A stretch of 34,276 bases of DNA, taken from Actinomycetes bacterium (GTDB taxonomy: Bacteria > Actinomycetota > CADDZG01 > JAHWKV01). Made by a program: the position numbers and the translations under genes. Under the pieces are notes generated by a model. It had not been told where the DNA came from. It saw nothing but the letters and a program-made list of their open reading frames with translations, and did not search any database. Position 1 is the stretch's first letter, and the number at the start of each line of letters is the position of its first letter. Positions 1 through 8,017 of the stretch are shown one piece after another. The DNA lies in the NCBI GenBank assembly GCA_029263075.1, contig JAJCYE010000125.1, forward strand, positions 1 to 34,276. The letters are read 5' to 3'.

Positions 1-383
1 CCTCCCGACCTTCCTCTGACCGACCCTCCCGACCTTCCTCTGACCGACCCTCCCGACCTTCCTCTGACCGACCCTCCCGACCTTCCTCTGACCGACCCTC
101 CCGACCTTCCTCTGACCGGCCTTCCCGGCCGTCTTCTGACCGACCGCCATACCGCCCCTCTTCGGACCGGCCCTCCCGGCCGTCCTCTGACCGACCGCCA
201 TACCGGCCCTCCTCGGACCGGCCCCCGTCAGACCGGCCGCCATACCGGCCGTCTTCGGACCGACCGCCATACCGCCCTTCTTCTGACCGGCCTTCCCGGC
301 CGTCTTCTGACCGGCCTTCCCGACCTTCCTCTGACCGACCGCCATACCGCCCTTCCTCGGATCGGCCGTCTTCCGATCGACCG
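1..383 (+). repeat. 24/27-bp tandem coding repeat
   Basis: Four 24-bp units starting at base 3 are identical in nucleotide sequence (bases 3-98). Diverged 24-bp (SRPSSDRP) and 27-bp (PYRPSSDRP) units follow up to about 383, with two 15-bp truncated units (225-239, 369-383). All unit lengths are multiples of three, so the frame is kept. Identity at the left edge grading into divergence at the right suggests recent expansion by slippage. It may continue left of the window, and copy number could be mis-assembled. Confidence 0.9.
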
Positions 384-1121
384 GTTTCCGGTGATCCTTC
401 GGCCAAGAAGTTCGATGAACGACGCCCGAGAGACACTAGGGTCGGCCAGGGGAACAAGGCCGAGCCCAAGCGCCGGCTTACCGCCGAGGAGTCGCATGAA
501 CTTCCCAAGCCTTGGATTCACGAGATCACCGAACTGGCTCGTCCCGGCACCGCCCCCAAGGTCGCTGAGGCGATCGCCAAGGCGCTTCAGCATTTTGCCG
601 ACGAAGAGTACGAGGAGTCGGTCCTGCTGGCTGCCGAGGCGAAGGCGTCGGCTACCCGCTCCCCACGGGTGATCGAGTTGCTCGGCCTCGGCCTCTATCA
701 CACCGGCAAGTGGAAAGAAGCTCTCAGTGAACTGTTGACCTTCCGCCGCCTTACTGCCTCGTTGGAACACAACCACGTGATCGCCGACCTCTATCGGGCC
801 CTCGAAAGGCCGGACAAGGCGCTTGAGACCACCGCTGAGGTCTCGGCGGCGGAAGTTACCCCTGAGACGTGGGTTGAAACGATGATCGTTGCCGCCGGCG
901 CCCTTGCCGACAAGGGGGACCTCAACCGCGCCATCACGATGCTGGCCCGGGCCGATCCGGGACCCGGCCCAGTCCAGGAGTACTTCCTGCGGCACTGGTA
1001 TGCCCGGGCGGACCTACTGGAACGGGCGGGCAGGGCAGACGAAGCGCGCAACCTCTGGCGCAAGATCGTGACCGAGGACCCCGACTTCTTCGACGCCGAA
1101 GACCGGTTGTCGGGACTTTAG
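1..1121 (+). CDS. TPR protein with Arg/Ser/Pro/Asp repeat tail (5' partial)
   Basis: The reading frame is open from base 3 to the TAG at 1119-1121, so the gene enters from the left and its start is not visible. The first ~127 visible residues are tandem units of the type SRPSSDRP and PYRPSSDRP. A charged linker follows, then ~200 residues of helical repeats with TPR-like spacing (IELLGLGLYHTGKWKEAL, LYRALERPDKALE, ARADLLERAGRADEARNLW). TPR domains are protein-binding scaffolds. Arg-rich low-complexity tails of this kind often bind nucleic acid or phase-separate, but that role here is inference. The TPR part resembles the conserved actinobacterial protein near tlyA (Rv1691 type). A reader starting at an internal ATG or GTG would lose the repeat domain. 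Its stop interleaves with that of the convergent hydrolase gene. Confidence 0.8.
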   Translation, partial: SRPSSDRPSRPSSDRPSRPSSDRPSRPSSDRPSRPSSDRPSRPSSDRPPYRPSSDRPSRPSSDRPPYRPSSDRPPSDRPPYRPSSDRPPYRPSSDRPSRPSSDRPSRPSSDRPPYRPSSDRPSSDRPVSGDPSAKKFDERRPRDTRVGQGNKAEPKRRLTAEESHELPKPWIHEITELARPGTAPKVAEAIAKALQHFADEEYEESVLLAAEAKASATRSPRVIELLGLGLYHTGKWKEALSELLTFRRLTASLEHNHVIADLYRALERPDKALETTAEVSAAEVTPETWVETMIVAAGALADKGDLNRAITMLARADPGPGPVQEYFLRHWYARADLLERAGRADEARNLWRKIVTEDPDFFDAEDRLSGL

Positions 1122-2014
1122 TTCCGCCTTTTCTCCAGGTATCTCAGGATGCCCCTGGAGTTGAGGTCGTAGGAGCAGCTGTATTCGAACTTCTCGACCA
1201 TCTCGGGCGGCAGGTCCGGGTAGAACTCCTCACGGCGGGCCCGGAAGTCCTCGATCATCTCGGATAGTCCGCCCCCGGATTCCACTGCCCGCTCCGCCGC
1301 TTCGACCCACTGGGTGAAGCGGCGGGGCGCCTCCTCGAATATCTGATCGACGTCCGGGGCGGGGCCGAAGTGTGTGGGGAAAACTCGGGCAGGCCGAAGG
1401 CCGTGCAACCGCGCCGCGGACGAAACCATCAGTTCAAGGTCGAATTCCGGAGGGGGTGTGGCAGGCCGAACCACTCCGGCGTCGGGTACCCGGACCCCGA
1501 GTGCGTCGCCTACAAACAGGTCCCCGGTTGCAGAGTCAAGGAGGGCCATCTGATGTTTGGCGTGCCCGGGGGCGTAAAAGGTGTCCAGGGTTCGGCCGCC
1601 CCCCAGGTTGACGGCGGGGCCGTCCGACGACACCGCAACAATCCGTTGTTTGTCGATGGGCAGCATGGGTCCCCACAGCGTCTGCATGTCGGGGTAGAGC
1701 TGCGCCGCCGAAGACCACAGCCGGGAGGGGTCCGCCATATGCCGGGCGCCTTCTTCTCTGACAACCACCTGCGCCTCGGGAAAGCGCTGGGCAAGCCGGC
1801 CCGCGGCACCCGCGTGGTCGAGGTGGATATGGGTGAGGACGATCCAGGCCAGGCTGTCGACGCCCGCCTCTTCGAGAGCGGCCAGGATGTGCTCCTCCGA
1901 CGATCCGGGGCCGGTATCTATGACAGCCGGGTTGGGGCCGTCGAGGAGGTAGACGGCCGTGATGCCCTGCCATCCGTGCATCCGGGTATCTAGAACCTGG
2001 ACCGGGTCGGCCAA
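1118..2014 (-). CDS. Metallo-beta-lactamase-fold hydrolase
   Basis: The 298-residue protein carries the metal-binding signature HIHLDH (in LTHIHLDHAG), a further histidine in YAPGHAKHQ, an aspartate in the strand LFVGDALG and a late histidine in FPTHFGP. This is the full dinuclear zinc or iron site of the MBL superfamily, glyoxalase-II-like branch. The substrate cannot be read from the sequence; thioester or lactone hydrolysis would fit. Residues after ~215 form a helical C-terminal extension as in other actinobacterial members. The start is a TTG two bases after the stop of the DUF1015 gene, so the two are probably co-transcribed. No clear Shine-Dalgarno is seen; an ATG at residue 12 is an alternative. 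It is cytoplasmic, with no signal peptide. Confidence 0.85.
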   Translation of the reverse strand: MADPVQVLDTRMHGWQGITAVYLLDGPNPAVIDTGPGSSEEHILAALEEAGVDSLAWIVLTHIHLDHAGAAGRLAQRFPEAQVVVREEGARHMADPSRLWSSAAQLYPDMQTLWGPMLPIDKQRIVAVSSDGPAVNLGGGRTLDTFYAPGHAKHQMALLDSATGDLFVGDALGVRVPDAGVVRPATPPPEFDLELMVSSAARLHGLRPARVFPTHFGPAPDVDQIFEEAPRRFTQWVEAAERAVESGGGLSEMIEDFRARREEFYPDLPPEMVEKFEYSCSYDLNSRGILRYLEKRRN

Positions 2015-2016
2015 GC

Positions 2017-3186
2017 CTATGGTTGGGGGTCCAGGTCTCTCATCAGCAGACCTGTGCGAGGTTTGGGCCAGAAGAGGGTGGTCTTGGGGGGGAGGCGCAC
2101 CCCGGCCAGCGCCTTGTCCGCTACCAGTTCGACCGGCACCGGAGCCATAAGGAAGGCCAGCGCTCCCGCCTTGACCGACTCCTCGACGATGCGGGGATTG
2201 TGTTCGTAGTTCACGTCGGCGGAGTTCGGTTCGAGGATCTGGTCGGCCAGCCAGACCGTGTCCACCTCGCCCGAGGCTTCAAGAGTCCATAGGCCCTCGC
2301 TGGATGCCACCCCGATGGTGCCGGGACCGGCTTGCTGGACGGCATCCATGAGGTCGTCGAAGCCGCCCGGGAACGGTTTGCGGCCGGGGATGCGTGATAC
2401 GTCCAGGTTGGCGACCAGACGGTGGATGGCCGACAGAGCGGGTGCAAATTGCACCGGGTCGGAGATGATGGCCAGTGTGTGGTCCCACGGCCCGGCGCCG
2501 TCGACCGCCCGCCGCTCATCCCGATAGGTCAACGCTGTCTCGTAACGGTGGTGTCCGTCGGCCACAACCAGCGGGGTCTCGCCCACCACCTTGATCATCG
2601 CCGCAGCGGGGCCGTCCGGAAGGGCCCACGCCCGGTGCCGAACCCCGGCCGGGTCGGTGACATCGGCGAGGGGCTCGACTGTCGCCATCTCGTCGACAAG
2701 CTCCCGGAACCCTTTCATCGCTCCCGAGGCGAAAAACCACAGGGGCTCCAGGTTGGCGTGGGTGGTGCGCATGAGGGCCAGGCGGTCGGCCTTGGGGCCG
2801 GGACGGGTTTTTTCGTGCCCGAAGACGCCGCCGGCACCAAGTTCTTCAAGCTCGAGAGCGGCGACTACGCCGGCCGTTGAGCGGGATTGGCCGTCGGCGG
2901 TGAAGTCGGACCGCAGCAGATAGATATGCGGTGCCGGGTCCACCACGAGGACCTCCGAGGCCAGCCACTCCCGCAGGGTCGACGCGGCACGGGTGTAGCG
3001 GTTGGAGTTTTCGTCGTCATCGGGCAGCCCGGCCCCGAGGGTGATCCGAACGATGTTGTGGGGGTCCAGCTGTTCCAGCCGGTCCCGCTCGTCGGGGGCG
3101 ATCACATCGTACGGAGGCGCCGAGACGCGGCCCAAATCGGATCCGGGGCGGTAGCGGAATGAAGGAAATTCTGAAATCCGGGGCAC
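2017..3186 (-). CDS. DUF1015 family protein
   Basis: From GTG 3186 the 389-residue protein begins VPRISEFPSFRYRP and continues VSAPPYDVIAPDER, the usual N-terminus of DUF1015. Further family motifs are GVFGHEKTRPGPKADRLAL, VVADGHHRYETAL and the C-terminal LPPKTTLFWPKP. The frame stays open to 3492, but that extension shows no family similarity and runs into the divergent TPR gene, so the short start is preferred (GTG 3201 is the alternative). Members are often called SpoOJ/ParA/ParB/RepB-type on weak grounds; no biochemical activity is firmly established. The conserved DGHHRY resembles a catalytic or ligand-binding loop. It is upstream partner of the metallo-hydrolase. Confidence 0.85.
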   Translation of the reverse strand: MPRISEFPSFRYRPGSDLGRVSAPPYDVIAPDERDRLEQLDPHNIVRITLGAGLPDDDENSNRYTRAASTLREWLASEVLVVDPAPHIYLLRSDFTADGQSRSTAGVVAALELEELGAGGVFGHEKTRPGPKADRLALMRTTHANLEPLWFFASGAMKGFRELVDEMATVEPLADVTDPAGVRHRAWALPDGPAAAMIKVVGETPLVVADGHHRYETALTYRDERRAVDGAGPWDHTLAIISDPVQFAPALSAIHRLVANLDVSRIPGRKPFPGGFDDLMDAVQQAGPGTIGVASSEGLWTLEASGEVDTVWLADQILEPNSADVNYEHNPRIVEESVKAGALAFLMAPVPVELVADKALAGVRLPPKTTLFWPKPRTGLLMRDLDPQP

Positions 3187-3258
3187 ACTGGTTTTTACCA
3201 CGCCTGCACCGGTTACGTCGGATGCCGGGAATTTCAGCACCGCAGGCTGAGAGAATGC

Positions 3259-3264
3259 GATAGT
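3259..3264 (+). promoter_or_regulatory. -10 box for leaderless TPR-HAD transcript
   Basis: GATAGT lies at -12 to -7 relative to the ATG at 3271, and no Shine-Dalgarno precedes that ATG. This matches the leaderless arrangement in actinobacteria, where transcription starts on the start codon. The 84-base gap to the divergent DUF1015 gene must hold promoters for both directions. Confidence 0.45.
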
Positions 3265-3270
3265 TGTTAG

Positions 3271-3630
3271 ATGAACGCCAAAGACGCTTACGAGCTTTGG
3301 ACGAGGGGCCTGCAACTCTTGGAGGCCCGGCGGAATCACCAGGCCGCCCTGGTGCTGGAATCCGCCTGCCAGCTTGAGCCGGAGAAGGGTTCGGTCCGGG
3401 AGGCGTTTGCCCGGGCGCTGTACAACATAGGAGATACACGACGCGCCTGCGAGGAGTTCGAAAGAGCCATGGAGTTGAACCCGGCAGATCACTACCCCTA
3501 CTTCGGCCTGGCCCTGTGCCGGGCCCGACTCGGAGACAAAGCCCGCGCCGCCGGCCTGCTAAAGATCGCTCTGGCCATGAAGCCGGACTCCCAGGATTAT
3601 CGCCGGGCGCTCGAACGGTTGGCCTCTTGA
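3271..3630 (+). CDS. Short tetratricopeptide-repeat protein
   Basis: This 119-residue protein is almost entirely TPR. Roughly three 34-residue helical hairpins can be recognised: AYELWTRGLQLLEARRNHQAA, VREAFARALYNIGDTRRA and YPYFGLALCRARLGDKARA. There is no signal peptide or membrane segment, so it is a cytoplasmic adaptor. The stop codon TGA overlaps the TTG start of the HAD phosphatase, implying coupled translation. A TPR protein directly before a HAD phosphatase is the order of Rv1691-Rv1692 in M. tuberculosis, although this one is shorter. Its partner is unknown. Confidence 0.8.
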   Translation: MNAKDAYELWTRGLQLLEARRNHQAALVLESACQLEPEKGSVREAFARALYNIGDTRRACEEFERAMELNPADHYPYFGLALCRARLGDKARAAGLLKIALAMKPDSQDYRRALERLAS

Positions 3631-4448
3631 GCGCTCCCAATCGCGTCCCCCTGGATACCGCCGCTCACCTACTGGACGAGTACAACGCGTTTGCCATCGA
3701 TCTTGACGGCGTGGTTTGGCGTGGGGAGGTCCTGATCGAGGGGTCGATCGAAGGGCTGAAGGCCATCCGGGCCACCGGTAAACCGATGCTCTTGTTGACC
3801 AACAACGGCGGCTACCACCCCAATGACGTGGTGGAACGGCTGGCGGAGGGTGGGTTCGAGATGAGCCCCGACGAGATCTTGACCACCAGCCTGGTGGCGC
3901 GGGAGTGGATTATCTCCAACGATCTGCGCAACGCTGCGGCGTTCGTCCTTGCTCCGCAGACGGTGGCGGCGCAACTCGCCGATCTGGTGAAGATCCGCTA
4001 CCTGGAAGCCGGGCAGACGGCCGACTTGGTGTTGATCGGCCGGGACACCGATTTCAGCTACCTGCGCCTTGCCTTGGCCGCGGACGCCGTGCGTGGCGGT
4101 GCGTCATTTCTGTCGCTCAACAAAGATCCGGTAATGCCCATAGAGAACGGCGGCATGTTGCCGGGGACCGGGTCGATCGTCGCTGCGGTTGAGGCGGCCA
4201 CAGGCCGTAGTGCCACGGTCCTGGGAAAGCCGGAAGAGCCCATGATGCGGGCGGCCGCCGAACGGATCGGGTACGACAAGGTGCTGATGATCGGTGACCG
4301 GCTGGAGTCGGACATAGTGGGCGCCAAAAGCATCGGCTGGGACGGCGCGCTCGTCATGACCGGCCTGACTCCGGTCGATGCCCTGATGGACCCCCAACCC
4401 GATCACCTCCTGGTGTCTTTGCAGACCCTGGCCAGGTCCGGGAACTAG
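3627..4448 (+). CDS. HAD-superfamily phosphatase, NagD/PGP type
   Basis: The 273-residue protein has HAD motif I as AIDLDGVVWRG (nucleophile and acid/base aspartates), motif II as LLLTNNGG, and motif IV as MIGDRLESDIVGAKSIG. A cap domain sits between motifs II and III, as in class IIA NagD and phosphoglycolate phosphatases; the motif-III lysine region is VLGKPEEPMM. It probably hydrolyses a small phosphorylated metabolite such as glycerol phosphate or phosphoglycolate; the M. tuberculosis neighbour Rv1692 was described as a glycerol-3-phosphate phosphatase. The start is TTG 3627 in a TTGA overlap with the TPR gene. Upstream in-frame starts lie inside that gene and add no HAD sequence. The stop shares a CTAG with the convergent gene. 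Confidence 0.88.
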   Translation: MSAPNRVPLDTAAHLLDEYNAFAIDLDGVVWRGEVLIEGSIEGLKAIRATGKPMLLLTNNGGYHPNDVVERLAEGGFEMSPDEILTTSLVAREWIISNDLRNAAAFVLAPQTVAAQLADLVKIRYLEAGQTADLVLIGRDTDFSYLRLALAADAVRGGASFLSLNKDPVMPIENGGMLPGTGSIVAAVEAATGRSATVLGKPEEPMMRAAAERIGYDKVLMIGDRLESDIVGAKSIGWDGALVMTGLTPVDALMDPQPDHLLVSLQTLARSGN

Positions 4449-5092
4449 TTCGAAGCTCTGTACCCCAGGTCCTGGGTGGCGACAACCTGGCCGTCGGCGG
4501 TAAACCGGTCGAGCCGATCCGGCGCCAGGTCGCGGAGGATGCCGTAGGCGCGTTCTAGTTCCTCGACGTCGTCCGAGGCTACCTCCACCACCGTTGGTTG
4601 CGGGGACTCCAAACCGGCGGTCGGCCCGGCCTCCCTGGGTGCGGCGGCGTCGTTCCTGGAGGGTGCGTAGCGCTGTTTGAGCAGCCCGCCGGACAAAAAG
4701 CCGAATGTCCCTCCGGCGAATGCGGGCACTAACACCCAGGTGATCAGCCACCTGATGGCGGAGATCTCGCTCCCCGGTGCTCCGTTGATCAACAAGCCCG
4801 AGGTCAATCCCAGCGCAACGGCGACCCCGCCGATGATCAGGGCCCCTGCTACGCCCCCCTGGGCCTGAGACTTGGTGACGGCGCTACCCAGCGCCGGTGA
4901 CGCCACGACCCCCTCCAACTCGTCGCGCATTTCGGCGTACTGGACCCGGCGATCCTTCGGCTGGGAGGTCAGGTCAACCCGGGCGGTTTGCAGGTTGCGG
5001 ACCAGAACATCAGCCGCCTCCTGTGCTTGGGATCGGCCGCTGAATGTCGCTGCCAGCCTCCGGGTGGGTGTTCCGTAGGAGTTGTCGGTCAT
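4445..5092 (-). CDS. Two-helix membrane protein, stress-protein-like
   Basis: The 215-residue protein starts at an ATG preceded by AGGAGG with four-base spacing, one of the few clear Shine-Dalgarno sites in this part of the window. The N-terminal ~75 residues (RLAATFSGRSQAQEAADVLV) look like the small alpha/beta domain of general-stress proteins that track membrane proteins. Two hydrophobic, glycine-rich segments follow (about 78-102 and 108-135), then a charged tail ending in another alpha/beta-like repeat (VVEVASDDVEELERAYGIL). It lies downstream of the rhomboid gene on the same strand with a 69-base gap that shows nothing else notable. Specific function is unknown; membrane stress response is a guess. 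Confidence 0.7.
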   Translation of the reverse strand: MTDNSYGTPTRRLAATFSGRSQAQEAADVLVRNLQTARVDLTSQPKDRRVQYAEMRDELEGVVASPALGSAVTKSQAQGGVAGALIIGGVAVALGLTSGLLINGAPGSEISAIRWLITWVLVPAFAGGTFGFLSGGLLKQRYAPSRNDAAAPREAGPTAGLESPQPTVVEVASDDVEELERAYGILRDLAPDRLDRFTADGQVVATQDLGYRASN

Positions 5093-5161
5093 TTCGCCTC
5101 CTGGGTTCGGTGTCGTCGGTGCATTTACCCGACAAACCCGGAAATCGAACGCCCGGCCGAC

Positions 5162-5965
5162 CTAAATTGCCGAGTAGGGTCCCGCCGGGTAGGTCGGCGT
5201 TGCCCTGGTAGGCCGCCCCCGGCCGCCGCCCAACATAAGGATCAGAGCCATGCCGGCCAAGAACCCTCCCACGTGGGCCACCCAGGCCACGCCGCCGCCT
5301 CCGACCTGCTGTCCGCCACCTATGAAGAATTGGGAGACGAACCAGATTCCAAGGACGGTCATCGCAGGCAATCGGATGCGGAAAAACAGCAAAAAGGGCA
5401 CCAACGCATGGATCTGCGCCCGCGGGAACAAGACGATATAAGCACCCAGGACCCCGGCGACGGCGCCGCTGGCCCCGATGGTTGGAACCTGCGAGTCGGC
5501 GTTGAAGAACACGTGGGACAAAGAGGCGATCACCCCCGTCAGCAGGTAGAAAGCCAGGAACTTTGGTTTGCCCAAGCGGTCTTCTATGTTGTTGCCGAAG
5601 ACCCAGAGAAACAACATGTTCCCGGCCAGGTGAATAAAGCCACCGTGCAGGAACATCGACGACAACAACGACACCCCGACGGACTTCGGCTCGGTTTGAA
5701 CCCCGGCGCAGATCTCTCCTTGCAGTTGTTCGCCCTGAACCACCTCGATCGGCACCACCCCCCACTTGAAGAAGTACTGGGTGACTTCGCAGTTGGCGAT
5801 CTGGCAGTTGATGTCCCCCCTGAGGCAGTCCCGGGTGGATCCGAACTGCGGCTCGAATAACAGGAACGCCAAGACATTCATGGCGATCAGGGCAAATGTG
5901 AGGTAGGGGGTGGTCCGCGTCGGGTTCTCATCGCGAATCGGGATGAGGCCGGCGGCAGGGATCAT
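5162..5965 (-). CDS. Rhomboid-family intramembrane serine protease
   Basis: The 267-residue polytopic protein has the rhomboid catalytic dyad: Ser166 in IGASGAVAG and His231 in AHVGGFLAG. It also has the HGGFIHLAGNMLFLWVFG signature of the L1-TM2 region and about six membrane segments. Rhomboids cleave transmembrane substrates within the bilayer. The loop after the first helix is long and holds four cysteines (48, 54, 59, 86) that may form disulfides outside the cell; this is an observation, not a known family requirement. The start ATG is preceded at -12 to -7 by TATCCT, suggesting a leaderless transcript. The very C-terminus is a short Pro/Thr-rich tail. Confidence 0.92.
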   Translation of the reverse strand: MIPAAGLIPIRDENPTRTTPYLTFALIAMNVLAFLLFEPQFGSTRDCLRGDINCQIANCEVTQYFFKWGVVPIEVVQGEQLQGEICAGVQTEPKSVGVSLLSSMFLHGGFIHLAGNMLFLWVFGNNIEDRLGKPKFLAFYLLTGVIASLSHVFFNADSQVPTIGASGAVAGVLGAYIVLFPRAQIHALVPFLLFFRIRLPAMTVLGIWFVSQFFIGGGQQVGGGGVAWVAHVGGFLAGMALILMLGGGRGRPTRATPTYPAGPYSAI

Positions 5966-5971
5966 GGGGGA

Positions 5972-5977
5972 AGGATA
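5972..5977 (-). promoter_or_regulatory. -10 box for leaderless rhomboid gene
   Basis: On the minus strand TATCCT (TANNNT type) sits at exactly -12 to -7 from the rhomboid ATG, with only C and T between it and the start codon and no Shine-Dalgarno. Confidence 0.5.
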
Positions 5978-6084
5978 TCTGCTCGCTGATTTGCCGACTC
6001 CGGGGCCCTGGGGATGGGCAATCGGGTGCCTGCCCGACCGTCCTTGACAAGCCAGGGGGTGGCTGAAAGCCTTGGGCGTCGTCT

Positions 6085-7050
6085 ATGAATGCAAAACTTC
6101 CCTCAACCAACAGCCTTACAATCGTGGCCCTGCTGACCGGGGCCCTGCTGCTGACGACGCCACTGCCGTTAGCGCTTGGGGTGGAGGTCAGTAAGGTCCA
6201 GAGCCAGTTGGATGCCACCGCGGCGGAGTACAGCCGCCTGGAGACCCAGCTTGCCCAGATCGACGACGAGCGCGCCAAGCTGGAAGCCGATCTCAAGGCG
6301 GCCGACAAGATAATTGCCGAAAAGGGCGCGCTGATGCAGTTGAGGGCGGGAGCGATTTACAAAAAAGGTGGGGTCTCCGCCTACCTGACGGACCTGCTGA
6401 TGGCCACCGATCCCAACATATTTTTTCGCCGGCTTCACTTTATGGAGATTTTGGGGAAGGGCGACACGGAGTTGGTCGACGGCCTCCGGGTCACCCAATC
6501 CCGGGCGGACGACATGATGGCAGACCTGGCCGCCGCCAGGGACGCCCAGGCGAAGCTTGTAAGGGCGCAGAGGGACAAGAGAGTGGAGTTGGAAGCCAAG
6601 CTGAAGGGGGCCCGGAGCGCGGCCAAGGTATCGAAGATCCGTAGCTTCCCTTCATTCACCCTTCCCATCGGCGGGCCCCAGGCGTTCACCAACTCATGGG
6701 GAGCCCCCCGGTCCGGTGGCCGTCGCCATAAGGGCACCGACGTGATGGGTTCCTGCGGCTCCCCGGTGGTAGCGGTAACCGACGGAGTAATAACCAGCCT
6801 GCGTTCCGGGGGCAACGCCGGAATCTCCGCCTATCTGCGGGCGGGCAATGGGGACGTGTTTGTCTATATGCACCTGCGTGGGTACGCCTCCGGCATCCGC
6901 AGCGGCAGCCGGGTTACAACCGGACAGAAAATAGGAGTCAACGGCAACACCGGCAACGCCAGGGGCGGCCCTTGCCACGTCCACTTCGAGTGGCACAAAG
7001 GCGGCGGATCGGCGGTAAACCCGTACCCGCTGCTCAACTCGGCCAGATGA
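6085..7050 (+). CDS. Secreted M23 metallopeptidase with coiled-coil N-terminus
   Basis: The 321-residue protein has a signal peptide (hydrophobic core TIVALLTGALLLTTPLPLALG). A coiled coil of about 35-175 (VQSQLDATAAEYSRLETQLA; DDERAKLEADLKAADKIIAE) follows, then a C-terminal LytM/M23 domain. The zinc ligands are visible: His215 and Asp219 in RRHKGTD, and His298/His300 in HVHFEW. It probably cleaves peptidoglycan peptides. The coiled coil resembles EnvC/PcsB/CwlO-type regulators that hold the enzyme at the divisome, which fits the nearby SteA/SteB genes. In Corynebacterium the SteB partner is the NlpC/P60 hydrolase RipA, so an M23 enzyme here could be a functional alternative (inference). A TTGACA at 6044-6049 is a possible -35 element, but no good -10 box is seen. 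Confidence 0.9.
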   Translation: MNAKLPSTNSLTIVALLTGALLLTTPLPLALGVEVSKVQSQLDATAAEYSRLETQLAQIDDERAKLEADLKAADKIIAEKGALMQLRAGAIYKKGGVSAYLTDLLMATDPNIFFRRLHFMEILGKGDTELVDGLRVTQSRADDMMADLAAARDAQAKLVRAQRDKRVELEAKLKGARSAAKVSKIRSFPSFTLPIGGPQAFTNSWGAPRSGGRRHKGTDVMGSCGSPVVAVTDGVITSLRSGGNAGISAYLRAGNGDVFVYMHLRGYASGIRSGSRVTTGQKIGVNGNTGNARGGPCHVHFEWHKGGGSAVNPYPLLNSAR

Positions 7051-7076
7051 AGCGATGCCCGGCCCCGCCGGTGGGC

Positions 7077-7082
7077 TAAGAT
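7077..7082 (+). promoter_or_regulatory. -10 box for the small acidic gene and tlyA
   Basis: TAAGAT (TANNNT) lies 14 to 9 bases before the GTG at 7091, giving a leader of at most about two bases. It could drive the 7091-10949 operon. Confidence 0.4.
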
Positions 7083-7090
7083 CGGGCGTT

Positions 7091-7231
7091 GTGGACGAAG
7101 AACAAGCAGCCTCCCGACTGGTCGAGATAGCCGAACTTCCTTTGGAAGAGCGCGCGGACGATCTCGACCTGTTGATCAACGAACTTGAGTCCGCCCTCGA
7201 GGAGACCTCCTCGCAGAACTTTCGATCCTGA
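7091..7231 (+). CDS. Small acidic protein, Rv1693 type
   Basis: A 46-residue frame runs from GTG 7091 to TGA 7229-7231. The protein reads MDEEQAASRLVEIAELPLEE, then ADDLDLLINELESALEETSS. It is helical and strongly acidic. A small acidic protein of this kind occupies the same place, between the HAD phosphatase and tlyA, in mycobacteria (Rv1693) and many other actinobacteria. It precedes tlyA by 12 bases. The function is unknown. Conservation of position and the tidy -10 box support it as a real gene despite its length. Confidence 0.7.
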   Translation: MDEEQAASRLVEIAELPLEERADDLDLLINELESALEETSSQNFRS

Positions 7232-7243
7232 CCCGGATGCCCC

Positions 7244-8017
7244 ATGACGCGTCGGCGGCTGGATACTGAGATGGTTTCCCGGGGCCTTGCCAAGGATGTC
7301 CACGCTGCGCGCCTGGCCATTGAGACGCGCACGGTGACCATCGACGGAGCCCCCGGGTTGAAAGCGGGCACGCTGGTGTCGCCCACCAGTCGGATCGGGC
7401 TGGTCGCCGGCAGACGATTCGTCTCTCGGGGGGGCGACAAGCTGGATGGGGCGCTCGACGATTTCGGGATGGATGTCGCCGGGATGCGGGTGCTGGATGC
7501 CGGCGCCGGATCCGGCGGATTCACCGACTGTCTGCTGCAGGGGGGCGCCGCCTCGGTGGTGGCGGTCGACGTCGGATACGGCCAGTTCGACTGGTCGTTG
7601 CGTACCGACCCCCGGGTCACCCTCCACGAACGCACCAACATCCGCAGAGTTCCCGTGGGCTCGGGTCCGTTCGACCTGATCGTAGGCGACCTCAGTTTCG
7701 TCTCGCTGCGTTCCCTGGCGCGAACTCTGGCCGGGCTGGCGGGCGCCACCGCCGCCTGCGTATTGCTGGTTAAGCCCCAGTTCGAAGGCAGACGGGAGGA
7801 GGTCGGCCCCGGCGGGGTTGTCAGTGACCCGAACGTCTGGGAGAGCGCAATCCGCTCGGCAGTTGAGGCCCTGCAGGCCGAGGGGCTGGGCACGACGGCG
7901 GTTGCCGCCTCCCGCCTGAAGGGCGTTTCGGGGAACCAGGAGTTCTTTCTGCTCGCCCGTCCCGGAGCCGAAGTTTGCGAAGGGGTAGTGGAAGCAGCCC
8001 TGGGGGCGCTCGGTTGA
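7244..8017 (+). CDS. tlyA: TlyA: rRNA 2'-O-methyltransferase / hemolysin family
   Basis: The 257-residue protein has an N-terminal S4 RNA-binding domain (RRLDTEMVSRGLAKDVHAAR). An FtsJ-like Rossmann methyltransferase follows, with the SAM-binding motif LDAGAGSGGFTDCLL at about 85-99. The catalytic tetrad of 2'-O-methyltransferases can be placed as Lys66 (RGGDKLDG), Asp149 (IVGDLSF), Lys177 (LLVKPQFE) and Glu233 (GNQEFF). In mycobacteria TlyA methylates C1409 of 16S and C1920 of 23S rRNA and determines capreomycin susceptibility. The ATG at 7244 follows the small acidic gene by 12 bases; its TGA overlaps the TTG start of nadK. Confidence 0.95.
   Translation: MTRRRLDTEMVSRGLAKDVHAARLAIETRTVTIDGAPGLKAGTLVSPTSRIGLVAGRRFVSRGGDKLDGALDDFGMDVAGMRVLDAGAGSGGFTDCLLQGGAASVVAVDVGYGQFDWSLRTDPRVTLHERTNIRRVPVGSGPFDLIVGDLSFVSLRSLARTLAGLAGATAACVLLVKPQFEGRREEVGPGGVVSDPNVWESAIRSAVEALQAEGLGTTAVAASRLKGVSGNQEFFLLARPGAEVCEGVVEAALGALG

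Noticed and set aside
1-383. CRISPR-like array at the left edge
   Set aside because: The repeats are contiguous, have no unique spacers, keep a reading frame in multiples of three and merge into a TPR protein.
228-995. 255-residue minus-strand open frame with Arg/Pro/Val repeats
   Set aside because: It is the antisense shadow of the plus-strand repeat and TPR domain, has no recognisable domain, and the plus frame shows real TPR motifs.
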